This document shows, in pieces, positions 24,751-37,900 of a DNA stretch of 64,000 bases; the first letter of the stretch is position 1, and each line of letters begins with the position of its first letter. The notes below the pieces were generated by a model. It worked only from the letters and a program-made list of their open reading frames with translations. It ran no database searches and had not been told where the DNA came from. The position numbers and the translations under genes are program-made. The stretch comes from Panopea generosa (Eukaryota > Mollusca > Bivalvia > Adapedonta > Hiatellidae), in contig CM055900.1 of assembly GCA_029582155.1 (NCBI GenBank), positions 42,771,236 through 42,835,235 of the forward strand, given 5' to 3'.

Positions 24751-25206
24751 ACGTCTCACACACCAATTAATTTTGTACTGTTCTACATATAGAGACATGC
24801 ACTTCTGGAACACTGGATATATTACCAATGGTTCTAAAAGTGCCTTATTCCCATAGATAGTCCTCTGTTGGTCCAAATATGCAGAAAAAAACATGGGTTG
24901 ACCAGGTTGCTTTTCCACAATTTCGATGGTTTGATGGCATCCCTTCATTTTTGACAATTCTGCCTATTTGTTGCAGTGTATCACTACGCATCTTTAAACT
25001 GTTATAGCATCATCAAACAGTTCCCAGGGTCACCCAAACTTTGCAGAAATCATGAAAATGTTCCAATGTTCCCATATGCACAAAGAAATATGACATTTTA
25101 TGCATTTAAAAAAAAAATTACCCAACCGCTTTACACAGCTCTAATTTCTTGGGCGTAATAATCTTGCTACCGTCATGCAAGGGAGGTAATTGTTCAGTGA
25201 GACCTT
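24751..25206. repeat. 456-bp dispersed duplicate, copy 1
   Basis: Nearly identical to 27370-27826. The shared block begins ACGTCTCACACACC and ends TTCAGTGAGACCTT, so the ends carry a short inverted GTCTCAC. A minus-strand open frame exists in both copies but its residues match no family I recognise. Confidence 0.85.
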
Positions 25207-27369
25207 GAAGAGTAGAAATTGTCATGACATGTGACTGAAATTTTTGTCGAACAAACCTTTACCATTTCTAAATATAAAAGTACGCCTTTTGAATTCATCG
25301 CGCAACTGTTTTCGAATTCATGCACCAAAATAAGATGGCGGTCACACATGCATAAATCAGTTTCGGACGACTCGAAAACAGGAAAAACTGCCAAAATTTT
25401 TAGCCATTGTACCTTAATAAAAATAATTCTAGAAAAAGAAATACTTTGAAAATGTCCTTGTATTGCCTCCTATAGTGTATCTATCTGACTGCATATTCAT
25501 TTTATTGTATATGCAACATTACATAACTTAAGTGTCAAAATACATGACCATATATGGATAAATAGTTGTTTTTGCTTCAAATAATGCTCTGTTTTGTTGC
25601 AAAACTATATATTTGACTTTTTTTATCTATAACAAACAAATATTAATGTTTGAAGGTGCCCAGCAATAATTTGCATGTCACTGACACTAACCATGCCCCC
25701 TTTTTCAATACATGAATGAATAACATACTTTTGTACATGCATTAGATTCATTATCAACTATGAATAATCCCTTACCAATTGAGGTATCTATTAGGCATAT
25801 ATTAAATTCCAATACTATTTTGTTTATTTTATCAATAAAAATTGCAAATGAAAGTAAAGTGTTCATGAAAATCACTTTAAAGCAAGAAAATGAACGATGA
25901 ATGAAAATGAGACAAAATATGGATACAGCATATTTGGCTGGACCGATAAGCTCATTGCAAAAAGACGGTTTGCTAAAGCGCATCTCTTTACGACAAATTA
26001 GTTTGAAATAAATATATCAAAGAATATCGCGATAAGAAATATTTGTCGCGAGATGACTCGTTACTTTACAGATTTTCCAAAACTGGCATAAAAAAATGGG
26101 CAGTTAAAATAGAGTTGTTGCAATAATTATATGAAAATTAGAAATTGTCATATTGGAGAATGCTATACTGTTGAATGTGGAGAAAAATATTGTACACATT
26201 CAATAACAGACATTGAAAAAACATCATCTTCAATGAGAAAAATCTATATTCTATAGCAAGCATCATGTATTTTTATTTGAAAAAAAGTAAGAAGAACAAC
26301 CGAAAGAAATCAGATGATGGTACAAAAGTTTCAAGCACAGGTTAACTAAACGCTGAGAAATTATTACGCGAATCTGTTTCGCGTCATTTCAAAGATGTCG
26401 CATTTTACAATTTACCTGAATGTCCAAGAGTAGGTAAATACTGTGTATAAGCCAGACCCAGCCACATAAATATCAACAATGAGGAGAAAAAAATGACAGT
26501 AAAACAAAAATGGCAGTCATACGCCATACCATTAAAATGAAACGCGACAGTTTGGCGGTCGGTATATCGAAAACTGGATACAGAGCTGTTGATAACAAAT
26601 ATCAATGACAAAATAATGAAACAGGAAATTTCTCCATAATTCATGATCAATATATATTAATTGATAAACAGCGACATAAAAACAATATTGCTCATACGCG
26701 ACCAACCGTATTGTCAAAAAGCATGCGCTAAAGAGTGGAAACAGTATCGCGACAAATGTTACCATTTTTATGTGGGTGGGGTATGAATTATACATAAATA
26801 ATGAGTTTCTAACACAAAAAAATGGTTTAACTTACATGAATCATGAAATCTGGATGCAGTGAATGCTCTAGACATGCTTTTGTTGTGATATATTAGCATC
26901 ACTGTCTCTCTGTGTGACTTTCAAGTGTTTTTAAGTGCAAACTTCTATTCATTTTAGCCAGGATTTTGAGACAGATGGCTAAAATCAAGTCTTATCACAT
27001 GATGCAGCAAAGCATATTTGCATACATGATCATTTCTTTTTCAGTTAAATAGATGATCTCACTTTGTGTTCCTTCCATTGAATTGAATAAATCCTGATTC
27101 CAACATTTCCATGACAAATTTTCAGCTGCTCAGTCTCATTGCCCTATTTGCTTTACTGTTTTAGCTTCAAGTTTGGTTTTGCCTGTGTGACACTTCTCTA
27201 TTACACTCAAAGTCATCCATTTTTCACAAAAAAACATTTATTTTTCCATTTAGAGGTTTCAAATACAGTATTTCCCATAGAAAGTGACATATTTTCAAAA
27301 AGAAAGTAAATCTGAATCACAAAGATGCAGTTTCCTCCCAGCGTCTACCGAAAATGATCTGATTCTTGA
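25207..27369. other. Spacer, no confirmed gene
   Basis: AT-rich sequence between the two duplicate copies. An AAGATGGCGG word (YY1-like) occurs at 25332-25341. A minus-strand open frame from 26795 includes, from 26763, a hydrophobic N-terminus that could be a signal peptide exon for the amine oxidase, but no good donor follows it. Confidence 0.35.
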
Positions 27370-27826
27370 ACGTCTCACACACCAATTAATTTTGTACTGT
27401 TCTACATATAGAGACATGCACTTCTGGAACACTGGATACATTACCAATGGTTCTAAAAGTGCCTTATTCCCATAGATAGTCCTCTGTTGGTCCAAATATG
27501 CAGAAAAAAACATGGGGTTGACCAGGTTGCTTTTTCACAATTTCGATGGTTTGATGGCACCCTTCATTTTTGACAATTCTGCCCATTTGTTGCAGTGTAT
27601 CACTACGCATCTTTAAACTGTTATAGCATCATCAAACAGTTCCCAGGGTCACCCAAACTTTGCAGAAATCATGAAAATGTTCCAATGTTCCCATATGCAC
27701 AAAGAAATATGACATTTTATGCATTTTTAAAAAAAAATTACCCAACCGCTTTACACAGCTCTAATTTCTTGGGCGTAATAATCTTGCTACCGTCATGCAA
27801 GGGAGGTAATTGTTCAGTGAGACCTT
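27370..27826. repeat. 456-bp dispersed duplicate, copy 2
   Basis: Second copy of the block at 24751-25206, same orientation, differing by a few substitutions and one-base indels in homopolymers. Flanks differ from copy 1, so the shared segment has defined ends. Confidence 0.85.
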
Positions 27827-28204
27827 ATACGCATTATTCTACTTGATACGTTATTCTGAATGCTGCAACACTGGAGTCTCATGCCACAGACACATGCCAT
27901 GATACCCCTATAAATTCGTAAAGACATGTGTATATAGCTATTAAGTACAAACACAGATGGACGTTACATGAATGATTGAATGAATGAATGAAATAACTGC
28001 GAATTGTACGGCGTACCAACAAATAAAGTTTATATAAGACCATTATGATGGATGATATCTGACTCACTTTCCATTTAACAGTACATACTAATATCTAGGT
28101 ATCCAATCGGTCAATTCACATTGGTATATGACACTTCATACACTGTTGTAATTACATAATGGTGTTATTATTAAATTTGACAATGTAACTACTCTCAAGT
28201 ATCC

Positions 28205-29888
28205 CGATTCTGTAGTACCGCTTTATACAGAATAAAGGTATTGCATAATACTGTCCATAATAACGGTATATGAAGATGTCATTATATAATACTGTCCAGA
28301 ACAACGGTATATGAAGATGTCATTGCATAATACTGTCCATAATAACGGTACATAAAGGTGTCGTTATATAATATTGTCCATAATAACGGTATATGAAGAT
28401 GTCGTTATATAATACTGTCCAGAACAACGGTTTATGAAGATGTCATTATATAATACTATCCATAATAATGGTATATGAAGATGTCATTGCATAATACTGT
28501 CCATAACAACGGTATATGAAGATGTCATTGCATAATACTGTCCATAATAACGGTACATAAAGGTGTCGTTATATAATATTGTCCATAATAAAGATATATA
28601 AAGATGTCATTAAATAATAATGTCCATAATAACGGTATATGAAGATGTCATTATATAATACTGTCCATAATAAAGATATATAAAGATGTCATTGCATAAT
28701 ACTACCCATAATAACGGTATATGAAGATGGCATTGCATAAAACTGTCCATAATAATGGTATAAAAAGGTGTCATTATATAATTCTGTCCATAATAACGGT
28801 ATATGAAGATGTCATTATATAAAATTGTCCATAATAAAGATATATAATGATGTCATTAAATAATACTGTCCATAATAACGGTATATGAAGATGTCATTGC
28901 ATAATACTGTCCATAATAACGGTACATAAAGGTGTCGTTATATAATATTGTCCATAATAAAGATATATGAAGATGTCATTATATAATACTGTCCATAAGA
29001 ACGGTAAATGAAGATGTCATTACATAATACTGTCCATAACAACGGTATATGAAGATGTCATTAAATAATACTATCCATAATAACGGTATATGAAGATGTC
29101 ATTGCATAATACTGTCCATAACAACGGTATATGAAGATGTCATTAAATAATACTATCCATAATAACGGTATATGAAGATGTCATTGCATAATACTGTCCA
29201 TAACAACGGTATATGAAGATGTCATTATATAATACTGTCCATAATAAAGATATATAAAGATGCCATTGCATAATACTGTCCATAATAACGGTATATGAAG
29301 ATGTCATTGCATAATACTGTCCATAACAACGGTATATGAAGATGTCATTAAATAATACTGTCCATAATAACGGTATATGAAGATGTCATTGCATAATACT
29401 GTCCATAACAAAGGTATATGAAGATGTCATTGCATGGTAGTGACCAGAGAAACAAAATGTGTAGACTTCATAGCATGATAATATCCTAAATAATTCATAA
29501 AAAAATATTACCCATTACAACATTATATGAAGACTTCATAACAAAATATGACCAAGAATAACAGTATATGAGGATATCATAACATAGATTTATCCAGAAT
29601 TACAGTATATGAAACATTCATAACACAATATTAAGCAGAATAACAGTACGTGTAAACTGAATAATTAATAAAAAAACATTACCCATTACAACATTATATG
29701 AGGACTTCATAACAAAATATTACCCAGAATAACAGTATATGAGGATATCATAACATAATATCATCCAGAATAACGGTATATGAAGACTTCATAACAAATT
29801 ATTATCCGGATTAACAGTATATGAATATTTATAACACAATATTACCCAGAACAACAGTATATGAGGACTTCATAACATAATATTATCT
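28205..29888. repeat. 41-bp satellite array running into the gap
   Basis: Units of 41 bp with AATACTGTCCATAATAACGG and TATATGAAGATGTCATT (ACGGTATATG recurs at 28263 and 28304). From about 29,450 the units switch to a diverged variant with CATAACAAAATATTACCCAG and TATATGAGGA, still about 41 bp. The array is cut by the N run. Confidence 0.95.
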
Positions 29889-30388
29889 NNNNNNNNNNNN
29901 NNNNNNNNNNNNNNNNNNNNNNNNNNNNNNNNNNNNNNNNNNNNNNNNNNNNNNNNNNNNNNNNNNNNNNNNNNNNNNNNNNNNNNNNNNNNNNNNNNNN
30001 NNNNNNNNNNNNNNNNNNNNNNNNNNNNNNNNNNNNNNNNNNNNNNNNNNNNNNNNNNNNNNNNNNNNNNNNNNNNNNNNNNNNNNNNNNNNNNNNNNNN
30101 NNNNNNNNNNNNNNNNNNNNNNNNNNNNNNNNNNNNNNNNNNNNNNNNNNNNNNNNNNNNNNNNNNNNNNNNNNNNNNNNNNNNNNNNNNNNNNNNNNNN
30201 NNNNNNNNNNNNNNNNNNNNNNNNNNNNNNNNNNNNNNNNNNNNNNNNNNNNNNNNNNNNNNNNNNNNNNNNNNNNNNNNNNNNNNNNNNNNNNNNNNNN
30301 NNNNNNNNNNNNNNNNNNNNNNNNNNNNNNNNNNNNNNNNNNNNNNNNNNNNNNNNNNNNNNNNNNNNNNNNNNNNNNNNNNNNNNNN
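29889..30388. other. Assembly gap of 500 N
   Basis: Exactly 500 undetermined bases, a placeholder size. The satellite enters from the left and unique sequence follows on the right, so the gap hides the right part of the 41-bp array and possibly more. Confidence 0.99.
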
Positions 30389-31219
30389 TCAATATTACAC
30401 TCTTAAGTGATCCGATATACCTTTTTATTTAATAATGTACGCTTAATTGTTTTTAACAGTGCTATTTGCAAATCAGGTTAGTTTATAGAGTTTAACCCTT
30501 ATAAGTCGTGTATTATTAATGCAATAAGCTTGATACAGTTTAAAAAATCATATCGCAAAATATTGCAGCAAGCGTGATAAACTGGTTATTAGAATTGCCC
30601 AAATAACATAAATTCTACTGAATAACAACTAGTCTGACGCATTTAAGTGAATCATCTCAGCGTACACTTACATTTATAACTATAGTTTGCTATAGTACAG
30701 ACCGTTTGTTTTGAGCGTACTAGTCTGTAGAATAGCCCAAGATCTCGCGATTGATTCGGTTAAATAGTAATGGTGCAAAAAGCCACATTTGAGCACGTTG
30801 ATTGGTCAGTTGCTTCAACTGAAAGTTTGATGACGTCACAGTTAAGTAAGCTTTCAACGGCTATGGATTGTGGGTCAATCAAAGTATTGCCTGCTTTTTC
30901 ATTGGTAGTTAATAGACCTGATTCGGGAGATATCAGGTTCTGGGATTGACTATGAGCGTACGGAGTTGAATGAGCACGACATTTTTCACACGCGTATATG
31001 GAGTATGCAGGTTTTCTTTCAACAAATCCAAAATTTTAAACGAGTATAATTTATAAAAATCACACTTTCGAAAGTTAATGTTTGTTTTCATATTCATATT
31101 TTCTCCATTTGCCCTTCCTTCCACGGTTATTAATGGATTAGTTGACACAGAGAAAAAAGAACATTCTTAAATTTTGACTTTGAAAACATTTGTTACGCTG
31201 TTGATTTACAATTTGACAA
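30389..31219. other. Intergenic, CRE and CCAAT words
   Basis: No gene recognised. A TGACGTCA palindrome (CRE) lies at 30829-30836, with inverted CCAAT words (GATTGGTCAG near 30799, CATTGGTA near 30900) nearby. This could be a promoter region but no first exon is seen next to it. Confidence 0.3.
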
Positions 31220-31225
31220 TTTATT
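31220..31225 (-). promoter_or_regulatory. Candidate polyadenylation signal AATAAA
   Basis: Minus-strand AATAAA about 545 bp past the transglutaminase stop codon, just beyond the 51-bp minisatellite. If used, the minisatellite is transcribed within the 3' UTR. Confidence 0.4.
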
Positions 31226-31695
31226 ATATATGATCAAAATAACAGTGTGATTTAGCATCACACATGACAATGTTTTATATGTGTTCTAAATAATAGTGCG
31301 ATGTACGATCACACATGACAATGTTTTATATGTGTTCTAAATAACAGTGCTATGTACGATCACACATGACAATGTTTTATATGTGTTCTAAATAACAGTG
31401 CGATGTACGATCACACACGACAATGTTTTATGTGTGTTTTAAATAATAGTGCGATGTACGATCACACACGACAATGTTTTATGTGTGTTCTAAATAACAG
31501 TGCGATGTACGATCACACACGACAATGTTTTATGTGTGTTTTAAATAATAGTGCGATGTACGATCACACACGACAATGTTTTATGTGTGTTCTAAATAAC
31601 AGTGTGATGTACGATCACACGTGACAGTGTTTTATGTGTGTTCTAAATAACAGTGCGATGTACGATCACACATGACAATGTTTATATGTGTTTGA
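31226..31695. repeat. 51-bp minisatellite, about nine copies
   Basis: Units of 51 bp with TGTGTTCTAAATAACAGTGC and GATGTACGATCACAC. Each unit contains a near-palindrome (TGTGAT...ATCACA around GTACG). 51 is 17 codons, so a plus-strand frame remains open, but the gene here is on the other strand and stops before the repeat. Confidence 0.95.
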
Positions 31696-31768
31696 TATAC
31701 GATCACATTCTAGTAGCTAACTTTTGTCTCATTGGAGCTTTTACTCGTCAGGTCATACGTTCTCCTTT

Positions 31769-31910
31769 CTAGTAGCTAACCTTAACCTCATGAGAGCCGT
31801 TGACGGACGTGAGCTGGGCACAGTCGAAAGAAACCACAATTGTGCGTTTGCCCGCTTTGAATGGTTTCAGTTCAAACCTGCCGACGTAAGTCTGCCTTGC
31901 TTCAACATTG
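31769..31910 (-). CDS. Transglutaminase terminal exon f
   Basis: A 142-bp exon after TATTTTAG; its first base completes the proline begun in exon e. It encodes RFELKPFKAGKRTIVVSFDC, then LTSVNGSHEVKVSY and TAG at 31771-31769, the normal C-terminal end of the family. The stop context GTTAGCTACTAGAA recurs as a 14-bp direct repeat 59 bp downstream. Confidence 0.93.
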
Positions 31911-34900
31911 CTAAAATAAAAATATTAAAACATGCATACAGGTTTTTTTTTTCATATCTTCACAACGTTAAACGACGAATGTCATTCACACATGTATATT
32001 TCACTTATGACAAAACAATGTTTCAGAATTACAATAAAATTATATTTTATTTAATAAATTAAAATAGGTCGTATAATCTTGGGAAATGAAAATATGCATG
32101 ATGCAAAAAGTGTATTTATCTGTCTACGAATCCTTTTATCGAGAGCGGAAATACACTTCATATCAGTTGTGCTACGTTCATTAATTCAAAGTCGTCTAGG
32201 TAGTGATCACATGTGTTATTTTGTGTGTATCCATTTTTTTTTTCTTTACATGAAATAACTCGCCCCACTGTATTGTTCAACACGAGTTGTACTTAAGTTC
32301 AATTTAAATATATGAATAATGAAAAGTGTGTAGCATCAGAACTCCGTTATCAACAATTGTGTTCAATTTAATCTCATTCACATCAGCTTATAATACGCGC
32401 TTATTTACGTCCGTCAAGGGACACACTTATGTTCAAAATTAAGAGAGAGTTATGGAACCTGTGACTCCGGGTAAACATATGACCAATGTCGGTATCTGAA
32501 GAGGTGTAGGAATCCATCAAATTGGTGTCATGCCAACTTTTTGTTCAATGTACGTGTTAATTTGTTTATACATGAAAAGCGACACTGGAATTTACCTCCT
32601 GGGTGGTGTTGTGTGGCTATGGTGTGTTGGTACGGCATAAAACAATAATACTCTCATTCAATCTGATATTATTTGACTATTTATTCGAACGTTGACAATC
32701 AGGACAACAATGATGATCGCCTTTGTTGAATGAAATGAAAATGAAATGGCCGGGTTTGCCATAAGCATGCTTTTTGGTAAGTTCACCAGTTACAATATCA
32801 CGTTTTATGTCGACATAGTCGTTGAATTATGTCGATCTAATATTACGCTATGTAGCTACGTGACTAACAAAAATGTGACAACATAATATATCATAAGCTT
32901 GTTTAACTTACGGCTGCCGGTAGATCTTTGCTTTTTGTATCCCGGGACTATCCACAACCACCTCACAGTTTGTAAGCGTCTGCGGCATCGGGTTCACAAA
33001 AGATATTTCTATCTCGAACGGTCTTCCCACTGTGACGTTATCAGGGCTCTGCAAATTGATAAAATGTTTGTACCTATTCGGTTCTATCTTGTTATAATAA
33101 GCATTATTTTAAACTAAACAGGTCATATGTTGAAAACTACGATAACCTTGTATCATATTTATTTTTAGTTATTGCTATACATCTATTCTATCGATGCTGA
33201 TATAATCTATTCATGCTGACCTTCCACTCCTCTTTGGTACATTTTTGCACATTTTCTGAACCCAACTTTTGATACTGTTTCTTAATCCATCAATTTACAA
33301 ACTACCACTGTTTTGAGTTTTGTCTCTCATACCAATTTCTTCGGCTTCACGTTCCATATGTATCTCTATAATTAGATAGCTCCTTGCGGTGAGATAGTAA
33401 GAATACACCATTTATTCCCCTCAGTGTATTAGTGAACTGGAACCGAGGAGCTAAATTATTGTATGGAAGCGACGAATCGCTCTGTGAATTTAAATAAAAA
33501 TAAAACTACTTTACTATTTTGTACTAAACAAAAAACTCTTGGTAGCCTCTCAATACTGAGAGCGAGAAAGTGGTTTGTGACGTAAAAGTGCACGCGACAG
33601 TAAATGTATATGCGAGGGTGGATCCTGAGCAAGAGTTACCTGACCAATCTAGTATTCGGCATTCATTGTTTCTAAGTAGGTATAAATGATATAATGCTGA
33701 CTACGCTCGTAAAAGCGATACATTTTTAATTGCAGACATCAATATTTATTTTTTTTTAAAAAAGAAAAATTCATTAACGATGTATATTTTACTCAAGTCA
33801 TTACGTCTTTTTAATGGAACCCTTATCTGATAGTCTTATAGATCTGCACACTAAAACAGCATTTAGTTTTTTTCTTAAATGAACTCGTACGTCATCTAAT
33901 CTGTGTCATAACAAATCTGCAGTGTCTTTTATTCTTCGGAAAGAATTGATCAAGTGTTATGTTTTGATGCTTATAAAGCAATGTATCCCTCTGTTCCACA
34001 GACTGATATATAAACAAGCTTGTTCTCTCAATGCGATACCGCTGCCAAGCAGTCATCATCGCACGCGGCGGCCACACACGCTACTGATAACCAGATTTTG
34101 AAGTCCATCCCTTCCTGTTTTAAATTCAAATCAAACCATAAAATTGATAATTTCTGTCCAATTTAACTATTTCAGTCGATTGATAAGACATAACTATACA
34201 ATAAACAGAAGATTTTTAGCCAAATTTAGTTAAATGTTAACAAAATATTCACATTCAAACTTAGCGAAAGTTTCTTTTTTGTCCAGTATATGTTCTTTGC
34301 TGAATCTAAGAATATTGATAATGTGTGCATCAAATACGTATAAGCATTTCAATCTTTTTTTGTTGTTACCAAAAAATGTTTATTTGGGAAGTTTAAAGGA
34401 AATATATCGGGAATTTTCAAAAAATTAAATTGGCTAATAACATTTATTTCCAATAAAGCATCCCTATATATACTCACTGATCCCACACTGGCTAAAGGAT
34501 ATCCATTTAAACATGCCAAAATATTATATTGGAAAGGGGTTTCCTAACTTGGGCTACGCGCCATGGTTAGACTAAAATAGATTCCCGCTTAAAATTGCAG
34601 CATATTTTGTGACGTATGAAATGAGTCACGCGATTACATTTTGATTTCAATATGATCCGTTATACAGGTTTACACGTAATACAATTGATTTCATCTTAGA
34701 AAGTGTCCGAATGACAATAAAAAGGCAATTAAGTGCGGTCCAGTTTTAGAATGGGGATTTCGTTTCAAGTTTTGCACTCCAGTTAAAATATCGATTATGT
34801 CATATTTTGGTGAATTTGACATACCAAACCATTTGGATTCCATTTATTAATGACAATGAAAAGCTCTGAATCTATTTTTATAATAATATTTTCTTAGACA

Positions 34901-37900
34901 TTTATACCGCTTTTTTCCTGATATAATCCTTTTAATGGGACTATTGACCACTAGCAGGCTGATGACCGCGAAATGACGCCAGGATTTGGATATATGACCT
35001 AGTATTAGTGTTGTAATGAATCAAAGTAAAACTATTTTAGATATACTTGGCACGTCGCCTCCCTGACTGTAGAGTTGCTACTGTTTCCTTCGTTGAAGAC
35101 TCGAAAGACATTGAGTGTGGTACCAAAGTCAGTCACATAACTAGGACAAGATACTTAAATCTTTACTTAAGGAAACAACGATATAAAACCCGATATATCT
35201 CAACAATATAACCTGATCCAAAACGACCACTAAGCCAACACATTACATTAAATACTCATCGTCTCTCATTGACTTATTTCAAAACAAAACATTCAATATC
35301 CGTAATTTGTCAAACTGAGATTTATTAGATTTTTAAATTCAGTTAAAAAACATATATATTATAATCTAAGAAGAAATGATAACGAAAAGGATATTGCTGC
35401 GTTCATTTTTGTTTTATTTCATTTTTACGTCAAAATCTATTTGTTTTTGGTAAATCTTAATAAAATTGAGGTCATTAAGATGTATAATATAAAGACCACA
35501 ATCAGTTATATTGTTATGATTAAGATGTTTATATGAATGATAAAAATCTAAATTATAACCAGATGACTGATTGCGGTCTTCATATTCTGTCTTGGTAGAT
35601 TCTATATTTGTGTCTCTATAAGTTTTAGCTGTAAACGAGTAAGAATAATAAAAACCTTTCGTTCTATTAAAATTGAGGGCTAACAGACGATCAGTTAACC
35701 TAACCACTGTTTCCTGGGATTAACCAGTACTCGAGCACACCCCATCTCCGCAAGTAACTGATAACTTTCCCACTTGAATCAGTGGTGAGAGACGAATGAT
35801 AATGAGACACAATGTCGTATATCAATCATCACGGAGACTGTTGCCGGGCAGGGGATTCGAACTCACGACCCCTGGATTGATAGTCAGGCGCTTAACCGAC
35901 TGAGCTAATCGGGCCCGGCTCGTTCTATTAAAAAGAAAGATATATTATATTATACAAACTGAACTTAAAACGAGCACTATAATAAAAATGGCCAACAAAT
36001 AGTTTTAATCTTTGAAAAACACAGCCAATGAAAACATGGTTGTTCTCTATGTTTTTTGTTTTAAAATGATTGAATGATAGCATTTTCAGAAAAGAAAATC
36101 ATAGGTTAAAGAAGTATATTTCAGAATGATAGCATCCGCCACTTATAAATGTTATCCATAACCCCTATGTTTCTTGGTAAGAATGTGATACCAAAATTTG
36201 ATAAAAAATCTTAAAAAATGGACATTTTATTGCTTAAATCATTCATTGTATCAATATCCATAAGACTGCAGCAAAGATTTTGGTGTCTTAAAAGAAAAAC
36301 AGTTTTCATTTAACCGTTTACTTCATATAGACGCCTTTTGGAGACCCTTTGGACTCCTCTAATAGAGACGTCTTTGGACACCTCTAATATAGACGCCTTT
36401 GGACACCTCTAATATAGATGCCTTTGGACACCTCTAATAAAGAACGCTTTTGAATTATTGGAAGAATTATATTTATATTAACTGACAGAGTGGAAAACAG
36501 TGCAGGAAGTGTTCAGATTGCTCTTCCTGCACTGTTTTCAAAGGCCTTCTGTGTTTGGTGCGGGAAAATGCGTATCTATGGAGGAATGGGTTAAGACATG
36601 AAATTCACATACGTGATAATCTGAAAACTTCCGAGCAAACATTCACAAGCGAAATGAAATGGTAATACAGTTATGAAATGTTGATATATTTCGACAAAGT
36701 AAGTTTTAATGTCACCGGAGTTTTAATTTTGCGAAAACATAAACATGCATAGGCAACACATTTCTTAAACAATTTACTCCTTCCAAGATACTACCTGTTT
36801 GATTGTCAGATCATTCATGGCTTCATAATGAAATAAGCAATAAATTGAGAACTCGAAAGCGCTCTAATGATAGAATCAAGCGAACACACATTGTCAAAAT
36901 ATGCTTCAAACTCATAGTAAGGAATCGCATTGATTACTTATTTAAAGAGTTATTTTTATCAGTTATTGATTCCTTAATAAAGTCTTTTTAATCGTTCACT
37001 CTAGATCGATATTGTGTCATATATCTAGAAAACTGATCACATCAGTGCATTATTAAACAACTATCTACCTTTTTCACCTCACTTCATTCCTACTTTCACT
37101 GCACTTTTAACAGAGGTGTGAAAAACATTTTTTCGTAGCCTTTTTATATATGTTTTCCACTAACAAATTCATCTATTAGTATTACATTCCTAACCTTCAT
37201 AATTATATTATCTGACTTTAGATATTTCCAACTATTCAAAGTACAATGTCACCAGTATTTAGCTACATGCCAGATCCGCTCTTGATCAAAATAACGTCAT
37301 CAACGCCAATACGTAGACGACATGACGTCATTATATAAACATATCAGTTGTAGAAAATGGGTGAATTGTATATTAGCGTTAAAAAAATGGTACTACAGTG
37401 TCAGTTTTAATTTATGGAAGATAATAAACATATCAGTTTAACTATTGTTCCATCGATTATAGCACATGGAGTTTGTATGGATTATCAGCATTAGAACGGA
37501 AGAACGTTTTGTTTGAACTATTGACTCAATAACCGGGTGAAACCGGTTTCGACAGAATAAGTGGTCAATAGCTCATTTTATTTTACCTGATTAGTTCGGG
37601 TTTCAACCAATCAGATTGAAGCATTTATGATAATATATAATAAAATCAATTAAATGATCGCTTTTCTCTTGTACACGTATATTGTTAAAGTCATGGAGTC
37701 TAATATAAATTTATAAAACTTTACTTCGGTGAGCAAAAATAATTATTCTTGCTTTGACATTGACCAAGTACATGGTGATATCACTAAGTTAAGGCTTTAG
37801 GCATCGCTAGTTCTATATTAAATAGCTTATCTAACTATCTATCTTCTCGTAAACAATGTTTAGCTATACATCACAGATTACGAATATAAAATCAGGAATA

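Noticed and set aside
26532-26795. Signal-peptide exon for the amine oxidase
   Set aside because: The hydrophobic start at 26763 is attractive, but no convincing donor in the right phase follows and the distance is 2.4 kb.
28205-29888. CRISPR-like array
   Set aside because: Units are contiguous and there are no unique spacers; the genome is eukaryotic. The same holds for the other arrays.
29883-30392. Open frame across the gap
   Set aside because: Consists of undetermined bases only.
31403-31624. Plus-strand 17-residue repeat peptide
   Set aside because: Lies in the 51-bp minisatellite past the stop of a minus-strand gene.
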